From: Pseudomonas antarctica
GTDB taxonomy: Bacteria; Pseudomonadota; Gammaproteobacteria; Pseudomonadales; Pseudomonadaceae
Length of the DNA stretch: 47,723 nt
Direction: 5' to 3'
Assembly: GCF_900624995.1 (NCBI RefSeq)
Contig: NZ_UYXQ01000030.1
Span: 1-47,723, forward strand
The notes beneath the pieces are model-generated. The model was not told the DNA's origin, did no database searches, and was given only the letters and a program-made list of their open reading frames with translations. Positions within the stretch are counted from its first letter, which is position 1. Every line of letters begins with the position of its first letter. The translations under genes and the position numbers were made by a program. This document shows, piece by piece, positions 8,108-17,118 of this stretch.

Positions 8108-9919
8108 GTGTTTTCGATTACCCGCCGTCAACTGTCAGTGATTGCCACAGCCCTCGCTCTGGTCGGCTGTCAAGCCCCCGTCAATGAACAACCGCCAGCG
8201 CCGGAGTTGGGTTCAGGTTATCGCACCGACCTCACCACCCGCCACGCCACGCGCCATATGGCCGCCGCCGCCAACCCGCTGGCCGCCGAAGCCGGGCGCG
8301 AGATGCTGCGCCAAGGCGGCTCGGCCATTGACGCGGCAATTGCGATGCAGGCCGTGCTGACGCTGGTGGAGCCGCAGTCTTCCGGCATCGGCGGCGGCGC
8401 GTTCATCCTGTTGTGGGACGGCAAAACCGTGCACGCGTATGATGGCCGCGAAACCGCGCCCGCCGGCGCGACTGAGCGCTTGTTTCTAAAAGCCGACGGC
8501 ACGCCAATGGCGTTTCCCGAGGCGCAGATTGGCGGGCGTTCAGTGGGCACGCCAGGGGTGTTGCGTGCGCTGGAAATGGCGCACAAGAAGACCGGGCACC
8601 TGCAATGGGCCAAACTGTTTGAACCGGCGATTCGTCTCTCAGAGCAAGGGTTCGCGATTTCCCCGCGCCTGCACGCGCTGATCGCAGCCGACCGCTACAT
8701 CGCGCAATCCCCCGAAATGGCGGCCTATTTTCTGAATGCCGATGGCACGCCTAAAGCCATCGGCACACGCTTGAAAAACCCGGCGCTGGCCGCTGTGTTC
8801 AAGCGCATCGCCAAGGAAGGACCGGACGCGCTGTATCACGGGCCGATTGCTGATGAGATCGCACGTAAGGTCCAGGGCAACCGCAATCCGGGCAGCCTGT
8901 CGCCAGCCGACCTCAAGGCCTACACCGCCAAGGAGCGCACACCGCTGTGCACCGACTACAAGCAGTATAAGGTGTGCGGCATGCCACCGCCGTCGTCGGG
9001 CGGGATTGCAATCGCGCAGATCCTCGGCACATTGCAAGCGTTGGAAAACCGCGACCCGCGCCTGGCTATCGCCCCTATGAAACCGGTGAAAAGCGCATCG
9101 CCTGCCGGCCTTGAGCCCACACCTGAAGCCGTGCACCTGCTCGCCGAAGCGGGTCGCCTGGCGTTCGCGGACCGTGGTTTGTACGTGGCCGACGCCGACT
9201 TCGTGCCAGTGCCGACCGCAGGCCTTGTCGCCCCGGACTACCTGGCCAAGCGCGCCGCGCTGATCGGCGAACGCAGCATGGGCATCGCCAAACCGGGCAC
9301 GCCTGCGGGTATCCAAGTGGCATACGCGCCGGATCGCTCGCCGTTGCGCATCTCCACCTCGCAAGTGGTGGCGGTGGATGACCTGGGCGGCGCCGTCTCG
9401 ATGACCACCACGGTGGAAGCGGCGTTCGGTTCGCATGTGATGGTCCAGGGCTTTTTGCTCAACAACCAGATGACCGACTTCTCGTTCATCCCTGAAGAAA
9501 ACGGTCAGCCGGTGGCCAACCGCGTCGAGCCCGGCAAACGCCCACGCTCGTCCATGGCTCCGACGTTGGTGTTCGACCGCAAGAGCGGCGAGTTACTGGC
9601 TACGGTGGGCTCACCGGGCGGCTCGCAGATCATCGAATATGTGAGCAAGTCCCTGGTGGCGCTGCTCGACTGGAACCTCGACCCGCAAGCGGCCATCAGC
9701 CTGCCTAACTTCGGCAGCCGCAACGGCGCTACCGAGTTGGAAGCAGGCTTGTTCAGCCCAGGGCTGAAACAGGCGCTGAAGGACAAGGGCCACGCGTTGA
9801 GCGAAATCGATATGACCAGCGGCGTCCAGGCCATCGTTCGCACGCGCGATGCCCAGGGCAAGGTGTCGCTGAGCGGCGGCGCGGACCCTCGACGTGAAGG
9901 CGAAGCAGTCGGCGACTGA
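8108..9919 (+). CDS. ggt: Gamma-glutamyltransferase (glutathione hydrolase), lipoprotein-like N-terminus
   Basis: N-terminal-nucleophile hydrolase that cleaves the gamma-glutamyl bond of glutathione and transfers or hydrolyses it in the periplasm. The precursor self-cleaves before a threonine into large and small subunits; here that residue is about T417 in ISTSQVVAVDD. NNQMTDF and the PPPSSGG loop are also family features. The N-terminus is a signal peptide ending in LVGC, a lipobox, so the enzyme is probably membrane-anchored. I prefer the GTG at 8108 (ACGGAG eight bases upstream); an in-frame ATG at 8090 would add six residues. It follows phzF by 53 bases. Confidence 0.92.
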   Translation: MFSITRRQLSVIATALALVGCQAPVNEQPPAPELGSGYRTDLTTRHATRHMAAAANPLAAEAGREMLRQGGSAIDAAIAMQAVLTLVEPQSSGIGGGAFILLWDGKTVHAYDGRETAPAGATERLFLKADGTPMAFPEAQIGGRSVGTPGVLRALEMAHKKTGHLQWAKLFEPAIRLSEQGFAISPRLHALIAADRYIAQSPEMAAYFLNADGTPKAIGTRLKNPALAAVFKRIAKEGPDALYHGPIADEIARKVQGNRNPGSLSPADLKAYTAKERTPLCTDYKQYKVCGMPPPSSGGIAIAQILGTLQALENRDPRLAIAPMKPVKSASPAGLEPTPEAVHLLAEAGRLAFADRGLYVADADFVPVPTAGLVAPDYLAKRAALIGERSMGIAKPGTPAGIQVAYAPDRSPLRISTSQVVAVDDLGGAVSMTTTVEAAFGSHVMVQGFLLNNQMTDFSFIPEENGQPVANRVEPGKRPRSSMAPTLVFDRKSGELLATVGSPGGSQIIEYVSKSLVALLDWNLDPQAAISLPNFGSRNGATELEAGLFSPGLKQALKDKGHALSEIDMTSGVQAIVRTRDAQGKVSLSGGADPRREGEAVGD

Positions 9920-9936
9920 CTTTATTGAGTGGAGAG

Positions 9937-10665
9937 ATGCCCTTGCAACAGGCAAATAATCTCGGCGCCATTCCCGGCGTCGACCATGGTTTTTGTTTGA
10001 TCGATGACCCGCTGCGCCCGGAAGAAGTGTTCATCTGCAAGCAGGTGCACAGTGCGTCGGTGATTGAATGGCAGGCGGATCAGGTGGCCAATACCGTTGA
10101 GGCCAATGGCGTGTTCACACGCAAGCATCAGCCGATTGCAGTGATTACCGCCGATTGCCTGCCCATTCTTATCGCCTCGAACAGCGGCGAAATGGTTGCC
10201 GCCGTGCATGGCGGCTGGAAAGGGTTGCAACGCGCAATCATCGCCAACGCCCTAAAGCGCTTCGCTGCCGAAGGGTTCGCCGCCGACCACTTGCAGGTGG
10301 CTATTGGGCCGTCGATCAAGCCGTGCTGCTATGAGGTAAGCGAGGAATTTATTGCGCAGTTTCAGGCGGACCAAGGCCACTTGTGGCGTGACGGGCAGGC
10401 GCCATGGCGCTTCGAGCAACCGGCGCCACGACTGCCAGCGCAGATTGCACCGCCTCACGCGAGGCAGACGGGAAGCGCGTGGTTCGACCTGACGGGTTAC
10501 GGGTTGATGCTGTTGCAAGCGGCCGGGGTCAAGCGTGAGCAGATCGAGGTAAGTGAGGTGTGCACTTATTGCACCTCACCGACCTTCGCCAGCTACCGCA
10601 GGAGGACTCATAACCCTGAAGAGGCAAAGACGTTGATCTATTCGTGGATTGCCCGAGAAGCCTGA
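9937..10665 (+). CDS. YfiH/DUF152 (LACC1-like) purine nucleoside phosphorylase family protein
   Basis: Cu/Zn-dependent multi-substrate enzyme family (formerly 'laccase-like' polyphenol oxidase, now linked to purine nucleoside phosphorolysis and deamination). About 242 residues. Metal-site and family motifs are present: KQVHSASV, TADCLPIL, HGGWKGL, GPSIKPCCYEV and CTYCTSPTFASYRR. It starts 17 bases after ggt and is probably co-transcribed. The ATG at 9937 has GTGGAG very close; a TTG at 9943 is better spaced from the same site and is a possible true start. This family also has a second, more conserved member beside rluD in pseudomonads, not seen here. Confidence 0.85.
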   Translation: MPLQQANNLGAIPGVDHGFCLIDDPLRPEEVFICKQVHSASVIEWQADQVANTVEANGVFTRKHQPIAVITADCLPILIASNSGEMVAAVHGGWKGLQRAIIANALKRFAAEGFAADHLQVAIGPSIKPCCYEVSEEFIAQFQADQGHLWRDGQAPWRFEQPAPRLPAQIAPPHARQTGSAWFDLTGYGLMLLQAAGVKREQIEVSEVCTYCTSPTFASYRRRTHNPEEAKTLIYSWIAREA

Positions 10666-10707
10666 AAACACACCGCCCCTGTGAGTTCGCACTTACCCCG
10701 AGTAATG

Positions 10708-11802
10708 TCAGCGGCTGATCTTCAGTCCTTTACGCCCCGCATGCCGCTCCAGCGCCAGCTCAATCAACCGGCTCACCAACTCGCTGTAGCTCATCCCCGC
10801 CGCCTGCCACAGCTTAGGGTACATGCTGATACGGGTGAAACCGGGCAGTGAGTTGATTTCATTGATCAGCACTTCACCGTCGTCGGTGAGGAACACGTCG
10901 ACCCGCGCCAACCCGGCACAACCCAGCACCTCAAACGCTTCGATGGCCAGGCGACGAATTTCCTCGCTGGCTTCGACGCTGATATCAGCCGGTACCACTA
11001 CTTGGGCAGCCTGGGCGTCGATGTATTTGCTGTCGTAGGAATAGAAGCCGCTACTCACCACGATCTCGCCGCAGCCGCTGGCGATGGGGTGGTCGTTGCC
11101 GAGCACGGCGCATTCGATTTCGCGGCCTTGAACGGCGGATTCCACCAACACTTTTTCATCAAAGCCCAAGGCCAGCTCGACGGCAGTGTGGTACTCGGCA
11201 GCGTCGGCGACTTTGCTCACGCCCACCGAGGAGCCTTGGTTGGCGGGTTTGACGAACATCGGCAAGCCAAGCTTGTTCGCCGCAGTCTCAAAGGAGGTGC
11301 GCGCAGCGTTGCCACGGGTCAGGGTCATGAACGGGGTGACGGCAATGCCGGCATCGCGCAGCAGGCGTTTGCTGATGTCCTTGTCCATGCACACGGCCGA
11401 GCCGAGTACGTCGGAGCCGACGAAAGGCAGGTCGGCCATGCGCAGTAGGCCTTGCAGGCAGCCGTCTTCACCGAGGGTGCCGTGGACGATAGGGAAGATT
11501 ACATCGATGTGTTGCAGCAAGCCCTGCCCCGAGGTTTCCACCACTTGCTGGCTGGCCTTGCCCGGCACCACTGCCAGTTCGCGGTTGGATTGATTGAGGG
11601 CGATCAGCGCCGGGTTTTCCTGGTTGATCAGGAAGTTCGAGGTGTCGTTGAGGTGCCAGTGACCAGCCTTGTCGATGCCGATCAGCACGGGCTCGAAGCG
11701 CGAACGGTCCAGTGCATCAACGATATTGCGCGCCGATTGCAGCGAGACTTCGTGCTCGGCCGAACGGCCACCAAAAATAATACCTACCCGCACCTTGCTC
11801 AT
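10708..11802 (-). CDS. ddlA: D-alanine--D-alanine ligase, DdlA type
   Basis: ATP-grasp ligase making D-Ala-D-Ala for peptidoglycan. Its 364 residues match the longer DdlA form rather than the ~310-residue DdlB encoded in the division cluster. Visible motifs are [13 protein letters not shown] at the N-terminus, VHGTLGEDG (about residue 113), the glycine-rich ATP loop [11 protein letters not shown] and the Mg-binding [10 protein letters not shown]. The C-terminus ends in a basic tail ([12 protein letters not shown]). It is convergent with the upstream DUF152 gene; no strong terminator is seen in the 42 bases between them. Confidence 0.95.
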   Translation of the reverse strand: MSKVRVGIIFGGRSAEHEVSLQSARNIVDALDRSRFEPVLIGIDKAGHWHLNDTSNFLINQENPALIALNQSNRELAVVPGKASQQVVETSGQGLLQHIDVIFPIVHGTLGEDGCLQGLLRMADLPFVGSDVLGSAVCMDKDISKRLLRDAGIAVTPFMTLTRGNAARTSFETAANKLGLPMFVKPANQGSSVGVSKVADAAEYHTAVELALGFDEKVLVESAVQGREIECAVLGNDHPIASGCGEIVVSSGFYSYDSKYIDAQAAQVVVPADISVEASEEIRRLAIEAFEVLGCAGLARVDVFLTDDGEVLINEINSLPGFTRISMYPKLWQAAGMSYSELVSRLIELALERHAGRKGLKISR

Positions 11803-11846
11803 GACTCGGCCTCACTGTTGAAAGTAAGGCTTCTTACCATGAGCGG

Positions 11847-12482
11847 TCAGCGATTCGCTACCAGATGTGCGCCAAACAACAGGTAGCACCCACCGGCAAA
11901 CCGGTCGAGCCACTTGCGTGAACGGCTGTAAAGGTTGGCCATGCGCTGGCTGGAAAACACCAGCGCTACGCTGGTGTACCAGCTGAACGACAAGGTGGCC
12001 ATGGTGATGACCGCCAGCGCCAACAACGTCGGCGACGGTGAGGGCGGCATGGTCGAGGCGAAGGCCGTGGCGACGAACAGTGCGGCCTTGGGGTTGGACA
12101 AGTTGCCCAGCAAACCGAAGCGCCAGGCAGAGAACAGCGAACGCTGAGGCTCCTCAGGCAATGCCGCCTGATTAATGGGAGCCGAACGCTTGAACAGTTT
12201 CAGCCCCAGGTAGATCAGGTAGCAGCCGCCGATGATCTTGAAGGCCAGATAGAGCATGGGCGCGGCGGTGAACAGCGACTTGATGCCCAAGCCGCCTGCC
12301 AGCCCCCATATCACCGTGCCCGTGGCCACCCCGGCGGACGCCACCACACCATGACGACGCGAGCAACTCGCCGCCAGTTGAGCAGTGTTGAAGAAGTTCG
12401 GCCCCGGCGTCACCACCGCGACAGCCCAAAGCAGCCCCAGCGACAGCAACGGCGCGGCATACGGCAGGTCGGAGAACGGCAT
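11847..12482 (-). CDS. LysE/RhtB-family amino-acid exporter
   Basis: Inner-membrane exporter of amino acids or derivatives, 211 residues with about six hydrophobic segments. The family opening (WAVAVVTPGPNFFNTAQLAA) and the GxxLGNLSNPKAALFV motif near residue 125 are both present. Its substrate cannot be read from sequence. It is 44 bases from ddlA on the same strand, but each gene looks independent. Confidence 0.9.
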   Translation of the reverse strand: MPFSDLPYAAPLLSLGLLWAVAVVTPGPNFFNTAQLAASCSRRHGVVASAGVATGTVIWGLAGGLGIKSLFTAAPMLYLAFKIIGGCYLIYLGLKLFKRSAPINQAALPEEPQRSLFSAWRFGLLGNLSNPKAALFVATAFASTMPPSPSPTLLALAVITMATLSFSWYTSVALVFSSQRMANLYSRSRKWLDRFAGGCYLLFGAHLVANR

Positions 12483-12512
12483 GGAGCGATCCCTCTTCGT
12501 CAGTGGTTAACC

Positions 12513-12731
12513 CTATTCGGCCGCAGGCTCAGGCGTGTGCACCAACAGGTCACCGGGCTGGCAGTCCAGGTAAGTACAGATGGCATCCAGCGTGCCCAGC
12601 CGTATGCCCTTGACCTTGCCTTGTTTGAGCAACGACAGGTTCTGTTCGGTAATCCCTATGGCGGCCGCCAGGTCTTTTGATTTGACCTTGCGCCGGGCAA
12701 GCATAACGTCCAGTTCAATCACAATGGGCAT
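12513..12731 (-). CDS. Small XRE-family helix-turn-helix regulator (YozG-like)
   Basis: A 72-residue Cro/CI-type DNA-binding protein: helix-turn-helix SKDLAAAIGITEQNLSLLKQ at about residues 18-37, then a short C-terminal LDCQPGDLL segment typical of the YozG group. The ATG at 12731 is used rather than an in-frame upstream ATG at 12773, since it lies just after the DUF2975 stop (12739) and where the conserved domain starts. The pair DUF2975-membrane protein plus small XRE regulator is a recurring two-gene unit. Confidence 0.88.
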   Translation of the reverse strand: MPIVIELDVMLARRKVKSKDLAAAIGITEQNLSLLKQGKVKGIRLGTLDAICTYLDCQPGDLLVHTPEPAAE

Positions 12732-12738
12732 TTCGATC

Positions 12739-13302
12739 TCAAACAAAAGTGCGGTTTTCAGAATCCACTTCACTGGCCTGCCACAGGATACGCGCGATTA
12801 CTGCGATACAGGCAGCGAGAAACAACGCAACGAAGCTTGGCGCGGTGACACTCAGCGTAATCAATCGCTGGCCAACCGGCTCATTCATCGTGACCCAGAC
12901 ACTGAGCAACGGCTCGCATAAAAAGTCCAGCAGCACCCATAACGCAACAGCTCGCCCAACTTTGCCCAAGTGCTGCGCCGCAGCACTGGAAAAGTACTCA
13001 CCCCGAGCGTATTTGCGAAACAGTTGGCGCAGATGGTTCAAGCCTGACGCCAACGCCATCAATGGGATACTGGAAAGCACAATGCCACCCGCTGTCTGCC
13101 ACCACGGGAACAGCGCAACTTTAGCGGCGTGCGCCTCGATCAGACGGTCACTCAAGGCAAAGCCAAACCCCAGACCATCGGCGGAAGAACCCAGCACCGG
13201 AAACAGCCACACGGCAGTGTTGAGCACCAGCATAACGACAATCAGCAAGAGGGTAAGCAGCGACATGCGCTGGCTGAGTTGGGCCAGACGTTGGGTATTC
13301 AT
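12739..13302 (-). CDS. DUF2975 membrane protein
   Basis: Predicted four-helix inner-membrane protein of 187 residues: segments near residues 16-38 (LLTLLLIVVMLVLNTAVWLF), 70-90 (GGIVLSSIPLMALASGL), 120-140 and 160-180. Members of DUF2975 are found beside YozG-type XRE regulators as here; the function is unknown, and a membrane partner that sequesters or signals to the regulator is only a guess. The ATG at 13302 has GAGG 8 bases upstream. Divergent from an AraC-type regulator. Confidence 0.82.
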   Translation of the reverse strand: MNTQRLAQLSQRMSLLTLLLIVVMLVLNTAVWLFPVLGSSADGLGFGFALSDRLIEAHAAKVALFPWWQTAGGIVLSSIPLMALASGLNHLRQLFRKYARGEYFSSAAAQHLGKVGRAVALWVLLDFLCEPLLSVWVTMNEPVGQRLITLSVTAPSFVALFLAACIAVIARILWQASEVDSENRTFV

Positions 13303-13340
13303 AAACAACCTCGGTAAGTGAGTGATCGTGCAAAATAATA

Positions 13341-13351
13341 GATAACTTATC
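13341..13351. promoter_or_regulatory. Short palindrome, possible XRE operator
   Basis: GATAACTTATC is a perfect 5-bp inverted repeat around a central C, in the AT-rich region 39 bases upstream of the DUF2975 gene. It is a candidate for autoregulation by the XRE protein, on position alone. Confidence 0.3.
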
Positions 13352-13495
13352 GTAAAACAATCATTTTTTAACGCAAATCAATACAATCCTTATAAAAGGC
13401 TTCATTCAATACACGCACGATCGTACAAGACCTCGGCAGACAACCCGCGCCAGACTGAGTTAACGTATTTCCACCTCTACTTGTGACCAGTCACC

Positions 13496-14305
13496 ATGGG
13501 CCAACCCACTTCTACCCTCGATTGGCTGCACCGCGCCCCGCACGCCAGCGGCCTGGACCGTATCGAAGCGTACTTTGCAGGCTTTGCGTTCGACCCGCAT
13601 CGCCACGACACCTACGCCATCGGGCGCACGCTGTTCGGCGTGCAGAGTTATCACTACCGCGGCTGCATGACCCACAGCTTACCCGGCACCACCATGGTGA
13701 TTCACCCGGATGAATGCCATGACGGCCGCGCCAGCAGTGTGGAAGGCTTCAAGTACCGCATGATTTATGTGGAGCCGGCGCTGGTCCAACAGATTCTCGG
13801 CGGCAGGCCATTACCGTTTATCCACAACGGGTTATCGACTGACCCACGACTGTTTCGCGCCAGCGAAGTGCTGCTGCAAAGCCTGGATTGCCCGATTGAT
13901 CCGATGCAGGAACAGGACGCGCTGTACGACCTGGCCCAGGCATTGAGCGAGGCATCGGGCGTAATCATCAGCCGTAAATCCTTCGACTACGTCGCTGCCG
14001 AGCGCGCCCGAGAATTTATCCACAGCGCCTTGGGCCGCAGCATCACCCTGGATGAAATAGCCGACCACTGCGGGCGCGATCGCTGGGCATTGTCGCGGGA
14101 TTTTCGGTTGTTGTTCGGCACCAGCCCCTATCGCTACCTGACCATGCGCCGCTTGGACTTGGTGCGCAGCCTGCTGGCCCAAGGCCAATCGTTGGTGGAC
14201 GCGGCACTGACTGCGGGTTTTACCGACCAGAGCCATATGACCCGACAATTTCGCAGCACCTACGGCATGCCGCCGTCGCGTTGGGTGAAGATGCTCGGGC
14301 GCTGA
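13496..14305 (+). CDS. AraC-family transcriptional regulator
   Basis: 269 residues with an N-terminal cupin-like sensing domain (about 1-150; FDPHRHDTYAIGRTLFGVQSY, PDECHDG) and a C-terminal double helix-turn-helix (about 165-265; SITLDEIADHCGRDRWALSRDFRLLFG and SLVDAALTAGFTDQSHMTRQFR). The ligand and targets are unknown; the divergent DUF2975/XRE genes and the following genes are possible targets. The ATG at 13496 lacks a strong Shine-Dalgarno, so the start is a little uncertain. Confidence 0.9.
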   Translation: MGQPTSTLDWLHRAPHASGLDRIEAYFAGFAFDPHRHDTYAIGRTLFGVQSYHYRGCMTHSLPGTTMVIHPDECHDGRASSVEGFKYRMIYVEPALVQQILGGRPLPFIHNGLSTDPRLFRASEVLLQSLDCPIDPMQEQDALYDLAQALSEASGVIISRKSFDYVAAERAREFIHSALGRSITLDEIADHCGRDRWALSRDFRLLFGTSPYRYLTMRRLDLVRSLLAQGQSLVDAALTAGFTDQSHMTRQFRSTYGMPPSRWVKMLGR

Positions 14306-14332
14306 TTACCTGATGTGAAATGCAATCAACAG

Positions 14333-14354
14333 GTGGGAGCGGGCTTGCTCCCAC
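14333..14354. repeat. REP-type palindrome
   Basis: GTGGGAGC-GGGCTT-GCTCCCAC, a perfect 8-bp inverted repeat carrying the Pseudomonas REP core (GCGGGCTTGC), just after the AraC gene. Confidence 0.8.
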
Positions 14355-14361
14355 ATTGACT

Positions 14362-14480
14362 CTATGTCGTTTCCACTATCGAACTCGGCTTGAGCCCGTT
14401 TTGCTTGAGGCGCAACACCAACACCGCGCCCATCAAGGTAATTCCCGCGTCCACCCCAACGCCCCGCCGATCTGCTGGCG
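14362..14480 (-). pseudogene. Remnant C-terminus of an EamA/DMT-type transporter
   Basis: Downstream of the flavin reductase on the same strand, the sequence reads VDAGITLMGAVLVLRLKQ and ends at a TAG, much like the last membrane helix and cytoplasmic tail of EamA-family permeases. A matching RQQIGGALG stretch lies just upstream in another frame, so at least one frameshift separates them. There is no start and no other part of such a gene. Short, so tentative. Confidence 0.35.
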
Positions 14481-14502
14481 GGTAGACGTACGCGGGTAAG
14501 GC

Positions 14503-15078
14503 TTACAGCTGACGCCCAACAATGGGCTCGCCGATGCTGAGGAAATTGCCGCCGGCGATATGGTGCAAGGTGCGCAGCTCATCATGGCCCTCAAAGTGCC
14601 AGTGCCCTTCGCTGAACACGCGCTCGTCGGCATAGGCGGCGACGACTTCGCCGAGGAATAAATCGTAGGTCTGCTGGTTGTGCGGCTCGGGCAGCAGGCG
14701 GCATTCCAGCCACGCCACGCAACCTTCCAGCAGCGGCGCTTCGGTGTGTTCACCGCTGAACACCTGCAGGCCGCAGGCGGCGAATTTGTCGGTGTCTGCG
14801 CCACTGATGTTGCCGACGGTCTGCACCAGATCGGCCTGGGCCACGCAAGGCACCTGAAGCACGAAGGTGCCGGCGCCTTCCAGCAGTTGGCGGGTCCAAG
14901 TGGCCTTGTCCAGCACGACGGCAACTTTCGGCGGTTCGAAATCCAGCGGCATGGCCCAGGCAGCGGCCATGATATTGCGCTTGCCGCCGTGGGCCGCGCT
15001 CACCAATACGGTCGGCCCGTGATTGAGCAAACGGTAGGCCTTGGACAACGGAACGGGGCGACGGTGGGTCGGGCTCAT
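14503..15078 (-). CDS. Flavin reductase family protein (FMN-binding split barrel)
   Basis: Flavin-binding split-barrel protein of 191 residues, in the group that binds FMN and often serves as the reductase of two-component monooxygenases or as a flavoredoxin. The motif GPTVLVSAAHGGKRNIMAAAWAM near residues 21-43 and PPKVAVVLDKATWT are typical. The ATG at 15078 is used; an in-frame TTG at 15096 is possible. No partner oxygenase is nearby. Confidence 0.82.
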   Translation of the reverse strand: MSPTHRRPVPLSKAYRLLNHGPTVLVSAAHGGKRNIMAAAWAMPLDFEPPKVAVVLDKATWTRQLLEGAGTFVLQVPCVAQADLVQTVGNISGADTDKFAACGLQVFSGEHTEAPLLEGCVAWLECRLLPEPHNQQTYDLFLGEVVAAYADERVFSEGHWHFEGHDELRTLHHIAGGNFLSIGEPIVGRQL

Positions 15079-15138
15079 GGAAGGTCGGCTCTTCAAGCAA
15101 GAAAAAACCTACGATACCTCAAGCACAAGCCCTGCGGG

Positions 15139-16455
15139 TCAGCTCGACAGCTGATTGGCAAACTGCCCGACCGCGCTAACCACTTTTTGCGCACCGTCCT
15201 GGATTTCCACGATCACCGTGCCCGCCTCGGCGGCCAGCGCCAAACCTTGCTCGGCTTGCAGGCGCCCCTCGGTCATCAAGGACACTGCGTCACGGGCCAT
15301 GTCTTGGTTCTGACGCACCACGCCGACGATTTCCTCGGTGGCCTTGCTGGTACGCGAGGCCAACTGACGAACTTCATCAGCCACCACCGCAAAGCCTCGA
15401 CCCTGCTCGCCGGCGCGCGCCGCTTCGATGGCCGCGTTGAGCGCCAGCAGGTTGGTTTGCTCGGCAATGCCGCTGATGGTCTTGACGATGGTGCCGATCA
15501 CTTGTGATTGCTGGTTCAGCGCCTCGATGCCATCACCGGCCTGTTGCATGTGCTTGGCCAGATCACGCATGACATCCACCGCCTGCGTCACCACAGCGGT
15601 ACCGCGCTGAGCGCTGTTGTCGGTTTGCAGCGAGGTGCTGTAGGCGATGTTGGCGGCCTCGGCCACCGCTTGCTCTTGATTAACTTGATCGGTGATCACC
15701 GTGGCGAACTTGACGACTTTGTACAACCGTTCATTGGCATCCAGCACCGGGTTATAGGTCGCCTCCAACCACACGACACGGCCATGGCTGTCGACCCGCT
15801 TAAAGCGCGCGGCAACGATCTCACCGGCATTCAAACGTTTCCAGAAGTGCTGATACTCCGGGCTGTTGTATTCCTGCGGCTCGCAGAACATACGGTGATG
15901 TTTGCCCTGGATTTGCGCCAGGCTGTAGCCCATGCCGCTCAGGAATCGGTCATTGGCGGTGAGCACATGCCCGCCGAGGTCGAACTCGATGACCGCGGTG
16001 GAACGCACCAGCGCGGTGATCAGGTTCTCGTGCTCGCGCGACGCCTCGATGGTGCGAGTGAGGTCGCTGGAAAAAATCGAAAAATGTTTGATGCGCCCGT
16101 CAGAGTCGCGCACCGGCTGTAGGATCGAGCGCAGCCACGCCTCCTTGCCGTTGCCACGCATCAGGCGCACGGCGCCGGCGAAGTGTTCACCGCGTACCAG
16201 GGCATTCTTGAAGCGCAGCTGGAATTCGTCCTGACGCAGATAGGCGGGCACCAACTCATCAATATGGCGCCCCAGTATGTTTGTAGCCTGGTACGACAGT
16301 TCTTGCAGGAAGTTGACGTTCGCCCACGCCACCCGGCCTTCAGCGTCCAGCGTCAGGCACAGCATTTCGCTTTCCAGGCTCTCCTTGACCTGCTGCAAGC
16401 TGGACAACTCTTCACGAAGAGCCGACAGCTCCTGCTTCAAACGGGTGTTGAACAT
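15139..16455 (-). CDS. Soluble PAS-PAS methyl-accepting chemotaxis protein (BdlA-like)
   Basis: A cytoplasmic chemoreceptor of 438 residues without membrane segments: a short coiled N-terminus (residues 1-30), two PAS domains (about 30-135 and 145-255), and an MCP signalling domain with the conserved hairpin tip ([20 protein letters not shown] and [15 protein letters not shown]). The PAS-PAS-MCP layout and size resemble BdlA, which controls biofilm dispersal in P. aeruginosa, and Aer-like redox sensors. The ATG at 16455 is preferred to an in-frame upstream ATG because the predicted 36 extra residues look non-coding. The methylation region is short. Confidence 0.85.
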   Translation of the reverse strand: MFNTRLKQELSALREELSSLQQVKESLESEMLCLTLDAEGRVAWANVNFLQELSYQATNILGRHIDELVPAYLRQDEFQLRFKNALVRGEHFAGAVRLMRGNGKEAWLRSILQPVRDSDGRIKHFSIFSSDLTRTIEASREHENLITALVRSTAVIEFDLGGHVLTANDRFLSGMGYSLAQIQGKHHRMFCEPQEYNSPEYQHFWKRLNAGEIVAARFKRVDSHGRVVWLEATYNPVLDANERLYKVVKFATVITDQVNQEQAVAEAANIAYSTSLQTDNSAQRGTAVVTQAVDVMRDLAKHMQQAGDGIEALNQQSQVIGTIVKTISGIAEQTNLLALNAAIEAARAGEQGRGFAVVADEVRQLASRTSKATEEIVGVVRQNQDMARDAVSLMTEGRLQAEQGLALAAEAGTVIVEIQDGAQKVVSAVGQFANQLSS

Positions 16456-16559
16456 GAGGCACCGATGGTCATATTGGGAGAGGATTCTCACCTGCATCGG
16501 CGCTGCCGGCGTTTTCTGAAGCGCTTTTTTGCGCCGCCCCCAACTGTTTTTTGGCCCCA

Positions 16560-16892
16560 TCAACCACCGTTGTGTCGGCAGATGCCCATCACTTGATACT
16601 CAAGCGTATTGAGCTTGCCGCTGGAGTCTTCATAGGTCATGCGCGATGGCACTGCATTGCACGAGCGGATCGGCGGTGTGACGTTGACCACCTTGGCAAT
16701 GTCCAGCGTCATGCCATAGCGGTAGGCCTGTACCTCAGGCACCGGCTTGCCCTTTCTTTCGGCGTAGGCCGCCATGGCTTTCTCATTGCGCTCCATCATC
16801 AGGGCAAAGGTGCGATCCCCCCCACCTTCGGCCAACGCACCGAATGACAAGACTGCCGTGAATACACCCAAGCCAATTTTATAAAAGTTCAT
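16560..16892 (-). CDS. DUF2790 small secreted protein
   Basis: A 110-residue protein with a cleavable signal peptide ([23 protein letters not shown]) and a DUF2790 body ending [15 protein letters not shown]2790 proteins are common in Pseudomonas; several lie in metal or membrane-stress regulons, but no biochemical role is established. It is divergent from oprD, and the intergenic region carries two candidate CzcR motifs, so it may share control with oprD. Confidence 0.82.
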   Translation of the reverse strand: MNFYKIGLGVFTAVLSFGALAEGGGDRTFALMMERNEKAMAAYAERKGKPVPEVQAYRYGMTLDIAKVVNVTPPIRSCNAVPSRMTYEDSSGKLNTLEYQVMGICRHNGG

Positions 16893-16960
16893 AACAGGTT
16901 CCTCGCTTGAAAAGTTCAGTAACGAGACTAATCAACCAAGCCTGTCGCCATGTTCACTGC

Positions 16961-17009
16961 AACATTACTTATCTGTTAGGTGGCCGTAAGTTTCCAGAAT
17001 TGTAATGTT
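16961..17009. promoter_or_regulatory. Two inverted AACATTAC motifs (candidate CzcR sites) before oprD
   Basis: AACATTACTTATCTGTTAG at 16961-16979 and, on the other strand, AACATTACAATTCTGG at 16994-17009. Both resemble the motif upstream of czcC (26565-26583). Heavy-metal response regulators of the CopR/CzcR group bind AT-rich sites with TTAC/GTAA half sites. CzcR repression of oprD is known in P. aeruginosa. The site assignment is inference from shared sequence. Confidence 0.6.
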
Positions 17010-17118
17010 CACGCCACCCGTTCGTTATCCGCGGTTTGCAACTATCAGCCCGGGCCAGATCAATAAGAACGCCCACCTCTATAAGAAGCTGAAAACTGCC
17101 AACACCTAGGAGCGAAAC

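Noticed and set aside
13810..14030. Additional TTATCCACA DnaA boxes within the AraC gene
   Set aside because: They lie inside coding sequence (as does one near 19422 in czcR), where the 9-mer is explained by codons; counted only as background.
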